A DNA stretch of 35,294 bases from Gnetum montanum. Taxonomy: Eukaryota; Streptophyta; Gnetopsida; Gnetales; Gnetaceae. The translations under genes and the position numbers were made by a program. The notes under the pieces were generated by a model. The model was not told the DNA's origin. It searched no databases and saw only the letters and a list, made by a program, of their open reading frames with translations. Positions 21,200 through 30,167 of the stretch are shown here, in pieces. Location of the stretch: contig MNCI01007595.1 of NCBI GenBank assembly GCA_015680685.1, forward strand, positions 94,731 through 130,024, given 5' to 3'. Position 1 is the first letter of the stretch. Every line of letters begins with the position of its first letter.

Positions 21200-22440
21200 C
21201 ATTGGCTACCTTGTGAAGTGAATATTCTCATTGCTTATGTCCCCATTCTCCATGCTTGAAGCACTAGATTGTGACCCTTGCCTTGATCCTTACCTTCCTT
21301 TCCTTGGTCCTTCTTGGCTTTATCCTTTCCATTGCCTCTTGCAATCTTAATTTCATGGCTACCACAATTATCTTAAAATTTGTACTTGAATCCCTTTCTA
21401 GATTTGGATCCCTTATACTTCCCCTTGGAAGTTTTTTTGTTCTTGTTTCCAAATCCACTTAATTTCTTTTTAGCCTTGAGTTTTAAATCATAAGCCTCAT
21501 CAAGAGCTTTTGGCTCATAAAAATATAACTCCTTCTAGTACATCATTTTGAGACCTTCTAAAAATATTGAAGACTAATCATACTCCTCCTAGTTTACCTT
21601 AGTTTATGAAATAGATCACAAAATTCAATGTAAAATTCTTTCACATCCCTGTTACCTTGCCTTAGGAATTGTAACTTCATAATGGTCTCTTATCTCTAAC
21701 TAGACTATTCAATTCTCTTTTCAACCTATATTTTATCAAAGGTCAATCTTCAATGGCTTGACCATTTTATCTTTCATAACCTTGGAACTCCTTTTTCCAC
21801 CAACGTATATTTTATCAAAGGTCAATCTCTAATGGGTTGACCATTTTATCTTTCATAACCTTAGAACTTCTTTTCCCACCAAGTAGAAGGCATACCTTCT
21901 AATCTAGATTTAGCAATAGGCACCCTTAATTTATTTAGTATCTTTTCTAACTCAAATAATTTCTTAAGTATCTTCAATTAACTTGAAAAATAATTGGTTC
22001 CATATACACCATTGGAAGTCTTCAACTCAATGTATAGAATTCTAGCAGCATTTCTAAGTACTCTATCAAGTCTTATTTCATCCCCCTTTTCAAGCTTACC
22101 TAGAGAAGAAGTAGTTACCACCATTGAATCCCTTGGAATTCTCATTTTAGGAATAGAATTCCTTCCATTGGAATCTTTAAATAATGGGTTTCTACACTTA
22201 CATAGCTAGATTATCCTTCCTCATCATCCATTCCATCTTCACCTACTTATGAAACTTCGTCATCTAAATGTACATGCTCATCACCTCCATGTATTTGGCT
22301 ATGGCTAGAACTAGAATTTTTGTACCTTTGTACTAATTTTATCTAACCAAGCAACCATCATTTCGAGGAAAAACATCATGCTCTCCATGTCTCTCTTCAG
22401 GGCTTGCACCTATTTCTTCTTATGCATCATTTGAAACTAA
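21200..22440 (-). pseudogene. GyC gag remnant
   Basis: The N-terminus (about 22,430-22,330) reads ALKRDMESMMFFLEMMVAW. The capsid region has STWWEKKF (about 21,880), then LQFLRQGNRDVKEFYIEF and CDLFHKLR (about 21,660-21,600), the LRQ-x4-V-x-EY-x-EF signature of Retrotrans_gag. A lysine-rich tail (AKKKLSGFGNKNKK, about 21,470) leads to a zinc knuckle CFKHGEWGHKQ-stop-EY at 21,219-21,265. In the C-x2-C-x4-H-x4-C pattern only the first Cys and the His remain; the stop is TGA at a likely Trp and the last Cys is Tyr. A 79-bp tandem duplication lies in the capsid region. Confidence 0.75.
21727..21884. repeat. 79-bp tandem duplication in GyC gag
   Basis: Two adjacent units, 21,727-21,805 and 21,806-21,884, both starting TATATTTTATCAAAGGTCAA and containing TTGACCATTTTATC. 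They differ at only a handful of bases, far less than the element has decayed overall, so the duplication is younger than the insertion or has been homogenised. 79 is not a multiple of three. Confidence 0.85.
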
Positions 22441-22498
22441 TAAAATCCTCTACCAAATTCTAAGCAATAATCAATACAAAAATTTAAAACTAATAATA

Positions 22499-22578
22499 TT
22501 AAAGAGAGTTTACTTCAATATTAAAATCACCTTAAAATGCTAAATCTAGATATTATGAAAGGACAAATTATTTACTAG
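22499..22578 (-). repeat. GyC right LTR (5' LTR), piece 1
   Basis: Matches the left LTR from about 8,186 to 8,266. Interrupted by the solo LTR. The PBS that should lie just left of it could not be recognised. Confidence 0.8.
22574..22578. repeat. Solo LTR target-site duplication, left copy
   Basis: ACTAG, identical to 23,179-23,183. The left LTR of GyC shows the empty site (ACTCAAAAATAAG near 8,269). Confidence 0.9.
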
Positions 22579-22925
22579 TGATGAGTGGCGAGGTACCCCT
22601 ACACTCAACCATACGAATACGAGCATAGCACGCACAATCTGGTCGAACTCCGCAGACTAAGTGCCTACACGCCTCATGGCACACTTAAGGTTAATTATTC
22701 ATTATCTTCCTAGACTTACTTGTAGTTGTCATGTTGTATGGTTAAGTAAGTCTAAGGTATATGATTTTTATGTCTTTTCGGTTTTATCTCCTATGTTGAT
22801 AAGGTGAAGGGTGAAGAGACTAATTACTAACTTTAACTAACTAACTGAGTCTAAATAAACCTAGCATCAGCATCCGTTCCCACTTACCGTTCACACCCTG
22901 AACCAATGCAACCTTGGTTACCAAA

Positions 22926-22970
22926 NNNNNNNNNNNNNNNNNNNNNNNNNNNNNNNNNNNNNNNNNNNNN
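22926..22970. other. Assembly gap of 45 N
   Basis: Unknown bases inside the solo LTR. The real length may differ from 45. Confidence 1.
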
Positions 22971-23125
22971 AATAAAGATCCGTTCACTTTGGAGTTCCTA
23001 CTACGGGCACATGGAAAATATTCTATCTCTGGAGAGGTAAAACTGCCAGAGTTTCGCTAAGGGTCTAGCTCTAGATGAGAAAACAAGGGAGAGCTGCCTC
23101 TTATTTATAGACTTGGTGGTGCACC

Positions 23126-23176
23126 GCGATATCACGTGGGATGCAATATCACGGCCCATGCGATATCACGTCCCAT
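23126..23176 (-). promoter_or_regulatory. Three 17-bp tandem repeats with a G-box in the solo LTR U3
   Basis: Units 23,126-23,142 (GCGATATCACGTGGGAT), 23,143-23,159 (GCAATATCACGGCCCAT) and 23,160-23,176 (GCGATATCACGTCCCAT) lie end to end at the LTR start, upstream of its TATA box. The first holds CACGTG (23,133-23,138), a canonical G-box. Remnants of GATATCA motifs are visible in the U3 of the GyB LTRs. Confidence 0.75.
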
Positions 23177-23178
23177 CA

Positions 23179-23183
23179 ACTAG
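23179..23183. repeat. Solo LTR target-site duplication, right copy
   Basis: ACTAG, partner of 22,574-22,578. Confidence 0.9.
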
Positions 23184-23647
23184 AAAATAAGAAAACTAGC
23201 TATCTTCAATTATTTAAAAGAGAAGATTACAATAGGGTTCCCAAAACCCACATAACATCCAAAACCTTTCCAAACACTCAAATGATACTACAAAACATGA
23301 GGCTTTACAACTACATAGTGGTTGTTCTCAATGCAAGACATAATCAATAGAGAATCTCTCCATAACCTGTAACTAATATTCAAATTATAGAAGTAAATAA
23401 GAGACAAGAACACATAGGCCAATCCAAACACATTGATCTTTGAGCTACAATCACACCTACACTTCCTCAATATGCTCTATCACAAGCTCTTCTCCACTGA
23501 AGAGCTCTTATCAAGACTTCTCTTCTCACTCTATCCATGGTACAAGCATGAAATACCAATATATTTATTAAGAAAAATAAGATAAAAACCTAGTGAAACC
23601 TTCCAAAAAGTCAACTTGGAGTTCCTACATTATTTTTATCTCTTTCT
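23184..23647 (-). repeat. GyC right LTR, piece 2
   Basis: Matches the left LTR from about 8,270 to 8,695, with an extra segment near 23,220-23,270. The TATA-like site lies at 23,561-23,572. Cut at its right end by CoD. Confidence 0.85.
23643..23647. repeat. CoD target-site duplication, left copy (probable)
   Basis: TTTCT, against TTTCC at 29,747-29,751. The uninterrupted left LTR of GyC has TTTCC at the aligned place. Confidence 0.55.
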
Positions 23648-24215
23648 TGTGGATCATTAAACTTATAAGGGGGGATGAATAAGTTCCCCAAATCAAAAAT
23701 TTATGAAACAAAACATACACATAAATTTACATGATTCCCCAACTTGGGTACTTCACACTCAGAGGATAGATAGCAAGCACACCTTCCAACTTTTTTACTC
23801 TTAAAATGTGGTTGAAGGGTCCAAACCCTATACAATCTTCAAGCCCTACTCTAGAGTGTTATATAGCAGCACCAATCAGTCAACCCCACAACATATCATC
23901 AGGCTTGTAAATCTAGTTTCAAGGCTTCCACTACATTTACAATCTTAAGCTCTATACCAGAATGTTGTACCATAGTACCAACAACTCAATCCCATAGGAT
24001 CCCAACAAGCTTAAGCACATCAATCCTGTAGGGTAATAAGAATAAGAATTACAAGGGAGAATTACAACTTAGTTTGCTGATTCTTGTATAATTAGGAACA
24101 GCACACTTTACAATGCCAAAATGATAATTCAATGAGGAGAAACAAAGAATTCAATGATTACAAATGATTTTCCAATGAACACAACAAAGCTTGCACATTT
24201 TCCAATGTACATCAT

Positions 24216-24226
24216 GTCTTCTTATA
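24216..24226 (-). promoter_or_regulatory. CoD LTR TATA box
   Basis: TATAAGAAGAC in element orientation, the same in both LTRs (also 29,229-29,239), about 70 bp downstream of the octamer array. Position and conservation support the LTR promoter. Confidence 0.5.
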
Positions 24227-24295
24227 CCTACCGTGTTTCTAAATCCATCTTGAAACTCATGCAACAGCTACCTAATAGTCAATAATGATCATGGG

Positions 24296-24574
24296 AGACA
24301 TCTCTCTCATGCTTGAAACATCTTTTTGAATTTACCTTCAATATTAGAAAGACGTGTTTATTTCCTAAAAAATATCTTTTTAAAGCCTCCATCCTAAAAG
24401 ATGTCTTTATCTTTTGGAAGATATCTTTCTGAGCTTGGTCTACATTTGGTAAAGACATCTTTGCCTCATGAAAGACATCGTTATCTAAGAAAGATGTCTT
24501 GCTATTTCTAAAGAAATCTTTGTCTAAGTTCACTCCAATTCTTCCAAGACATCTTTTCCTTCTCAGAGATGTTT
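24296..24574 (-). promoter_or_regulatory. CoD U3 array of AGACGTCT-derived palindromes, left LTR
   Basis: About twelve octamers in 279 bp. Aligned to the other LTR at offset 5,013: 24,296 ACAT versus 29,309 ATGT; 24,316 ACAT versus 29,329 ACGT; 24,350 ACGT versus 29,363 ACAT; 24,453 ACAT versus 29,466 ATGT; 24,492 ATGT versus 29,505 ACAT; 24,512 AAAT versus 29,525 ACGT; 24,547 ACAT versus 29,560 ACGT. Every pair fits an ancestral AGACGTCT. The array ends about 70 bp upstream of the TATA box, an enhancer position. The minus-strand open frame at 24,279-24,533 is this array, not a gene. Confidence 0.7.
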
Positions 24575-24735
24575 TTCTTCATCTTTGTTTACATGATGAA
24601 TCCTTCATTCCTGGTCCATAATCTTGATCTTTCAAGCTCTTGTCCTATTAGCACAACAACTACACACACATATATAAACAAACTTGTCTTCCATTTTTCT
24701 TAATATTTTGACATTCAAAAACTAGAAGGCCCATA

Positions 24736-24749
24736 ATCTCTCCCTTTTT
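24736..24749 (-). other. CoD polypurine tract
   Basis: AAAAAGGGAGAGAT on the minus strand, directly before the 3' LTR. Confidence 0.6.
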
Positions 24750-25019
24750 GGTAATGTCCAAGACTTAAGAAAATGGGTTAATCTTGTCCCAATAATAATA
24801 ACACATTTTACCTACTTCTCTCCTTTTTAGACATAACCAAAAAGCTAAGGCAAACTTCCCCTAAATAGATGCATAAAGAAAAGAAAATGTTTTGGTGTTT
24901 TGGATTTGTGATCTTTGTTTGTTTTTATTTTCTTTTCTTTTTTTGAATAGAAAGAATGAAAATTCTTACATGATAGGACAAGGTCCTATCCCCATATCCT
25001 TTAATAGAGATGTCAATCG

Positions 25020-25490
25020 ATGTTCATCTAAGGATTTTGTGAAGGCATCAGCTAGTTGACTTTTAATTCCAATGAATTCTAGTCTAACATGACCATGTTG
25101 TGTATGCTCTCATATGAAATGATGATGAATCTTACTATGTTTGGTATGAGAATGTTTGGTTGGATTCTTGGTCATGTTGATGGCACTCTTATTATCACAG
25201 TAGATAAGAGTTGAGTCTACGTTTACTCCCAGATCTTTGAAAGTCTCTCTCAACCAAAGTAATTAAGCATAATAACTACCAAAGAGATGTATTCGGCTTC
25301 TGTTGTTGAAAGAGCTATAGAGGTTTACTTTTTGGTTGTCCAGGAAATGAGACTTCTTTCCAAAAAAAAAAATAATTACCACTCATGCTACGGTGATCAT
25401 CAAAACATCCTATCGAATCTGCATCACAATAACCAACAAGATCAAGGGAGGAGTCCTTTAGATACCAATGGCCCTAGTTAGTAATACCTT
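25020..25490 (-). pseudogene. CoD RNase H remnant
   Basis: Reads leftwards from about 25,490: VGYCDADSIGCFDDHRSMSG (first Asp; usual GY-x-DAD-x-AG-x3-DR-[KR]-STSG), then ALSTTEAEYISL (Glu and acidic motif), and after frameshifts HSKIHHHF and FIGIKSQLADAFTKSL, matching the KHI-x2-RHHFI and Q-x-ADxFTKPL landmarks at the Copia C-terminus. Frames change repeatedly. Confidence 0.78.
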
Positions 25491-25499
25491 TTAAGTAAT

Positions 25500-26460
25500 G
25501 AAAGATTCATTTAACAGCATGGTAGTGAGAATCTTTTGGAGCTAACTGATATCTAGCATACAATCCTACACTTAAAGCTATATTTGGTCAACTTGCAGTT
25601 AGATAAAAAAGACTATCAATCATACCTCTAAAAAGCTTGGGATCAACTGAATTATCTTGGTCATCTTTAACAAGTTTATAATTTGCATCCATTGGAGTAC
25701 CTTTAACTTTAACATCAGCCAACCTATATTTTAGAAGAATATCTTTTACATACTTGGTTTGACATAAGGAGGTTCCATTAGTTGTCTAATAGATCTAAAA
25801 CCCAAGAAACTTATGGTGTTCTCTCATCATACTCATTTCAAATTTGGATTGCATGAGATCAAAAAACTTCTTGCAAAGGATTTCATTAGTGGCACCAAAA
25901 ATAATATCATCAACATATATTTAAATAAGTAGAAGATATTTTCCTTCTCTTTTAATAAATAATGTAAAGTCATCCTTACCTCTTTCAAACCCATTAGATA
26001 GTATATGTTGGGAAAGTCTTTCATACCAAGCTCTTAGAGCTTGTTTAAGACCATAGCGAGCCTTCTTAAGTTTGTAGACATGACTAGTCTTGATGGAATC
26101 AACAAACCCTTTAGGTTTTTCAATATAAACTTATTTTTGTATGGTTCCTTTCAAGAACAAACGTTTGACATCCATTTGATAAAGCTTGATGTTTTTTATG
26201 CTTGCATAAGCAATAAAAAGTCTAATATATTTTAGCCTAGCAATAGGAGCAAAATTTTTTGGCAAATAATCTAGCCTTGTTCTTTATGATGTTTCCATTT
26301 TCTTCAATCTTGTTTCTAGAGACCTAGTTCTAATAACAAGTTTCTCAATAGGCCTCGGTATTAATTTCCATACATCATTTCTAGTAAATTAACTAAGTTT
26401 TTCTTGCATAGCTAAAATCCACCCTTCATCCCTTTCATCTTTCTTAAACGTTTTAGGTTC
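25500..26460 (-). pseudogene. CoD reverse transcriptase remnant
   Basis: RVT_2-type RT. Blocks in order: WILAMQEKLS (W-x2-AMQEEL), then YLPKNFAPIARLKYIRL, KLYQMDVKRLFLKG (QMDVK-x-AFLNG, Asp kept), KARYGLKQALRAWYERL, and IYVDDIIFGATNEI at about 25,920-25,880 with the catalytic YVDD intact. After it KFLGF, KYRLADVKVKGTPMD and LFRGMIDSLFYLTAS (the Y-x-S-x-IGSLLYLT-x-[TS]-RPD block). Stops are mainly TAG or TAA. Wording resembles SIRE/Tork-type plant Copia elements; lineage is not proved. Confidence 0.85.
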
Positions 26461-26463
26461 AAG

Positions 26464-26688
26464 CTAAGAAAGATAAATGGAAAAGGTAGATATATCTTTA
26501 ATTTGGCTTCTAGTACGAACACCATCTTGAACTTCTCCAACTACATCATTAATAGAATGATTTTTGCTAAGTCTGGTCATTTTTGCGAGAGTGGAAGATA
26601 TTTCTTGGTCATCATCATTTTCTTCCTCTTCATGTTCACTACTAGATTTTGAGTTCTTATCATCTTGTACTAAAGTTGGATTGGACAA
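26464..26688 (-). pseudogene. CoD integrase-RT linker
   Basis: Open frame of 74 residues: an acidic stretch EHEEEENDDDQE, then NHSINDVVGEVQDGVRTRSQ, which matches the HP-x2-IIGD-x3-GV-x-TRS linker preceding Copia RT. The usual Ile-Ile-Gly-Asp is Val-Val-Gly-Glu. Confidence 0.75.
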
Positions 26689-26743
26689 TTTCTAAATGGG
26701 AATAGTTTTGTCATCAAGTTGAGGACATGTCATAGTTATCTAT

Positions 26744-27620
26744 TTAAACATTTATTGTTTCCTCTACCATAGTTGTTCTTTTGTTAAACACTCTATATGC
26801 TTTACTAACTAGAGAATAACCTAAGAAAATTCCTTCATCAATTTTTGTATCAAACTTTCTCAAGGTATCTTTATCGTTTAGGATATAGCATTTTGAACCA
26901 AAAACATGAAAGTAAGCTACTAAGGGCCTTTTACTAGTCCATAATTCATAATGGATTTTGGAAGTGAGTCTTCTTACAAAAACTCTGTTGGACACATAAC
27001 AAGAAATGTTGATAGCTTCAGCCCAAAAGTGGTGAGGAAGACCCTAATCATTTAATATCATTCTCCCCACCTCATTTAAGATTTTGTTCATTGGTTCAAC
27101 TATACCATTTTGTTGAGGAGTTCTTGTAGCAAATAATTAATGTAGAATGCCATTCATTTGACAAAACTATTTAAATTTTGCATTTTTAAACTCACCTCCA
27201 TTATCACTTCTGATAACCTTAATATCATATCCTTTTTCTTTCTAGAAATAATTGCTAATTCTCAAAAAATGATCAAACACTTCATCTTTGTGATATAAAA
27301 AGGCAACCCAAGTAAACCGCGAATAATCATCAACAATGGTTAGAAAATATTTTTCTTTCCTAGGCTAAGAGTTTGAATTAGACCAACTACATCCATATGA
27401 AGTAAGTCTGAGATACAAGTAGTAGAAATACAATTTTTCTTATTAAATCTTACCCTTTTTTCCCTTTTTGACAGGCTTCACATATATTTAGGTTGAAATA
27501 TATAAGCTTAGGGAGACCATACACCATTTCTTGTCAACAAGGTCTGGAGAATTTCCTTGTTGATGTGGCTCAATTTTCTATGCCAAAGACATGTATCATC
27601 TACAAAACTTACTAAACACT
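26744..27620 (-). pseudogene. CoD integrase remnant
   Basis: The pre-integrase zinc domain at about 27,600-27,470 has LWHRKLSHINKEIL and NICEACQKGK (HHCC kept). The core follows: LHMDVVGLIQTLSLG (first Asp, about 27,390), KVIRSDNGGEF (second Asp, about 27,210), and TPQQNGIVEPMN (Glu, about 27,110), so all three catalytic residues are present although frames are broken by stops. The C-terminal part (26,744-26,995) is open for 83 residues: VFGSKCYIL, KFDTKIDEGIFLGYS, KAYRVFNKRT, typical of Copia integrases. Confidence 0.87.
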
Positions 27621-27764
27621 TGGAGTCAAGGTTAGGAAAATTTCCAAATATAGTAGTTATATACATTTCCTTTTCTAGATCCTTTAATCATAATATTTCC
27701 AGTAGATAAATTTATATTCTACAAATTCTTTTGAAAATGTAACATTAAAATTGGAGTCCCAAAG

Positions 27765-28067
27765 TTAACTCACACTAAGTAAATTATGTTTTAACCCATC
27801 AACAAAAAATACTTTGTTCACAGTGGGTAATCCCTTACCTTTTCCCCCTATGGTACAAAGACTTGTTATGGGTGCTTCCATGTCATCTCCAAATCTGACT
27901 ATACCACAATTTTGTTTGGTGCAATGGGTGAGGTAGGATTTCTCACTTGCCATGTGCCTTGAACACCCACTATTAATATACCATGTGCTATCATTATCAT
28001 TAGAAAAGGTAATTTGTTCCATGAAATTCTTTTCAACCTTTCCTTCTTTCTCTCTCCAACCATGCAT
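27765..28067 (-). pseudogene. CoD protease, active-site Asp changed to Asn
   Basis: Open frame of 100 residues: WYINSGCSRHMASEKSYL, then FGDDMEAPI, IGGKGKGLPTVNKVFFV and DGLKHNLLSVS, ending at the standard border with the pre-integrase domain. The family has W-[YIL]-[IL]-D-SG-[CA]-[ST]-RHM; here the Asp codon is AAT (27,972-27,974), a G-to-A change, so the catalytic aspartate is lost. No other stop interrupts the frame. If the copy had been expressed, it could not process its own polyprotein. Confidence 0.82.
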
Positions 28068-28082
28068 GGCTTTCTTTCTAGG

Positions 28083-28560
28083 CTAGTTTTGCAAAACCCA
28101 AGAGTGATCATGCATTCTAATATAATAAGAAGCTTGAACATGATTGTGTTTACCATAAAAGAAACATTTCATGTTATTTGATCTAGAAGATTTTCCAAGC
28201 CTGTATAAATGTTGTTTTTTATTCTTGGATTTCTCCAAATAGCTCTTGTTCAATTGCTCACACATTCTTGTAAGTTTTTGAATCTCAACCCTAAGGTCTG
28301 AGCCCTCCCTTTTAAGGTAAGAGAATTCATCATCAAGAATTTTCATTTTTTTTTCTTGGCATGTAAACCATATTTTATTTCAATGCACAAATTTTGGAAA
28401 GAAAGAATGCTATGGCAAAATGTTTCATACCTATCTTCAAAGGAAGTGTTATTTTGATACTTACAAGGATTGTTAACTTTACAAGTAGTCTTCTTTCTTT
28501 CTAAATGTAAGAAAGGTAGTAATATACATACCTTGATAAAAGAGGTAAGAAATGAATTGA
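28083..28560 (-). pseudogene. CoD gag, C-terminal remnant with broken zinc knuckle
   Basis: A coiled-coil-like segment (DDEFSYLKREGSDLRVEIQ, about 28,340-28,280) precedes CFFYGKHNHVQASYYIRM at about 28,167-28,113. In the pattern C-x2-C-x4-H-x4-C only the first Cys and the His remain; both other cysteines are Tyr, each a TGY-to-TAY transition. Only about 300 bp lie between this segment and the PBS, so most of gag, including the usual UBN2-type capsid domain, has been deleted. Confidence 0.7.
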
Positions 28561-28641
28561 ATGCATTAGTTGATAATGTCCATTAGGCTCCATTCATGCT
28601 AAGTGTCCCTTCCATATTCACTCTTGGAGAGAGAAAGAGTA

Positions 28642-28657
28642 CCAGGCTTCAGTACCA
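28642..28657 (-). other. CoD primer binding site (tRNA-iMet)
   Basis: On the plus strand CCAGGCTTCAGTACCA, against the complement of the usual plant PBS, CCAGGCTCTGATACCA: 12 of 16 identical and directly next to the right LTR. Minus-strand initiator-tRNA-Met PBS. Confidence 0.7.
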
Positions 28658-28658
28658 C

Positions 28659-29746
28659 TTTCGAATCATTAAACTTAGAGAGGGAAGGATGAATAAGTTC
28701 TCCAAATTTAACCTTTATTAAACATAGCACACACCCAAATTTACATGGTTTCCCTACTTTGGTACATCACACTCAGAGGTTAATCACAAGCACACCTCTC
28801 GACATTGTTGCTCTTAAAATGTGGTTGAAGGGTCCACACCCTATACAATCTTCAAGCCCTACTCTAGAGCGTTGTACTATAGCACCAATCACTAAACCCT
28901 ATAAGGTCTTATCAAGCTTGGAAATGTGATTTCAAGGCTTTCTATACCTTTATAATCTTGAGCACCACATCAGAGTGTTGTACTGCAGTACCAACAACTT
29001 AATCCCATAGGATCTCGACAAGCTCAAGCACACAAACCCTATAGGACAACAAGAATAATAATTACAAGGGAGAATTGCAACTAAGATTACTTATCCTTGT
29101 GTAGTTAGGTATAGCACACTTTACAATGCCAAAATGATAATTCAATGTGAAGAAATAGAGAATTCAATGATTACAAATTATTGTACAATGAACACAATAA
29201 GTCTTGCATATTTCCCAATCCACATCAAGTCTTCTTATAACTATCACGTTTCTAAATCCATCTCAGAACTTGTACAATGGCTAGTTAATGGTCAATAATG
29301 ATTGTGGGAGATGTCTTTCTCTTGCCTAAGACGTCTCTCTGAATTTTCCTTCAATACTAGGAAAACATCTTTTTTTCCTAACAAACATATTTTTGAAGTC
29401 TCCATCCTAAAATATGTCTTTGCCTTTTGGAATATGTGTGTCTAAACTTGGTTTACATTCAGTAAAGATGTCTTTACCTCAAGAAAGATTCCTTTGTCTA
29501 AGAAAGACATCTTGCTATTTCTGAAGACGTCTTTGTCTGAGTTCACTCCAATTCTACCAAGACGTCTTCTACTTTTCAAAGATGTCTTTCTTCATCTTCC
29601 TTTGCATGATGAATCCCTTGTTCCTTGTCCATAACCTTGATCTTCCAAGCCCTTATCCTGCAAGCACAACAACTACACACACACATAAAAATAAACTTGT
29701 CTTCCATTTTTCTTAACGTTTTTCCATACCAAAAAAAAAGTCCATA
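28659..29746 (-). repeat. CoD right LTR (5' LTR)
   Basis: Partner of 23,648-24,735. TATA box at 29,229-29,239. It keeps more intact ACGT octamers than the left copy. The minus-strand frame at 29,576-29,788 crosses the LTR end and is not a gene. Confidence 0.88.
29309..29587 (-). promoter_or_regulatory. CoD U3 array of AGACGTCT palindromes, right LTR
   Basis: Three octamers are intact AGACGTCT (29,329-29,336; 29,525-29,532; 29,560-29,567). The others are AGATGTCT (29,309, 29,466, 29,580) or AGACATCT (29,505) or weaker derivatives. This copy shows the ancestral palindrome directly. Confidence 0.72.
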
Positions 29747-30167
29747 TTTCCTTCTCCTTTTCACTTTTTCCCAACTTGGGACAATCAATTATGGAAGTTT
29801 CCTAACCATACAAGTCATCTCTAGACTCCTCAAGTTGTCTTCTATTAAAATGTAAATTTCAAGAGAGATGTCTCCTGAGTGTGGAAGACATCTCCTCCAT
29901 GGGGAACATGTCTCCTCATAACAAAAGAGACATCTCCTCTATCTAGGAGATGTACCCTTACAAAAGTCTCTTCCTCAATAATACATCTCCCTAAAGAATA
30001 CTACTCTTCAGAAAAGACATCTCCTTTGCATCCAAGACATCTCTTGTCAGCTCAACTCTGAGCCAAGACATCTCAAAGACTTTCAAGATATCCTTTCAAA
30101 GCTAAAAACCTACAAAAAAAAACATGTAGGGAAGAATAAGGTAATTGGAAGAGGTGTTCCTATACCA
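29747..30167 (-). repeat. GyC right LTR, piece 3, with octamer array
   Basis: Begins with the probable CoD target duplication TTTCC and aligns with about 8,690-9,116 of the left LTR. It carries the U3 octamer array at 29,866-30,094 and ends ...TATACCA, next to CTTTT. The plus-strand open frames at 29,625-29,855 and 29,879-30,061 are LTR sequence. Confidence 0.85.

Larger units (their letters stand above)
22579..23178 (-). mobile_element. Solo LTR of a GyB-related family
   Basis: 600 bp including the N gap; TGATGAGTGG...CCCATCA on the plus strand. In its own orientation (minus) it starts TGATGGGACG and ends GGTACCTCGCCACTCATCA, like the GyB LTRs, and shares the TATA box CTATAAATA (23,101-23,110) and internal blocks such as TAAAAATCATATACCT. 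The perfect ACTAG duplication on both sides shows that one LTR remains after recombination between two. It keeps many CpGs, so it is younger than GyB. It is clearly a different subfamily: long stretches do not align with GyB. Confidence 0.88.
23648..24735 (-). repeat. CoD left LTR (3' LTR)
   Basis: Starts TGTGGATCATTAAAC and aligns almost without gaps with 28,659-29,746, at a constant offset of 5,013 over the U3 part. A TATA box, TATAAGAAGAC on the minus strand (24,216-24,226), is conserved at 29,229-29,239. Confidence 0.88.
23648..29746 (-). mobile_element. CoD: Ty1/Copia element
   Basis: A minus-strand element of about 6.1 kb with LTRs at 23,648-24,735 and 28,659-29,746, PBS at 28,642-28,657 and polypurine tract at 24,736-24,749. 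Gene order read leftwards is zinc knuckle, protease, integrase, RT, RNase H: the Copia order. Insertion into the right LTR of GyC is shown by GyC LTR sequence on both sides. The right end is placed by the probable duplication TTTCT/TTTCC; if the canonical CA end is preferred, it lies 2 bp further left. Gag is mostly missing and all frames are broken, so the copy cannot move on its own. Confidence 0.85.
8186..30167 (-). mobile_element. GyC: chromovirus-like Ty3/Gypsy element, host of the nest
   Basis: A minus-strand LTR retrotransposon bounded by the 5-bp direct repeat CTTTT (8,181-8,185 and 30,168-30,172). Left LTR (3' LTR) is 8,186-9,116. The right LTR (5' LTR) is broken into 22,499-22,578, 23,184-23,647 and 29,747-30,167 by two insertions. 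Reading leftwards from the right LTR come gag with a zinc knuckle, protease, RT, RNase H and integrase; the integrase is split by GyB. Without the three insertions the element is about 6.2 kb. The CTTTT match 22 kb apart, with LTR sequence aligning to both ends, strongly supports the reconstruction. It is the oldest element of the nest because it contains the others. All genes are broken. Confidence 0.88.

Noticed and set aside
24279-24533. Minus-strand open frame of 84 residues in the CoD left LTR.
   Set aside because: It covers the octamer array and has no counterpart frame in the paired LTR.
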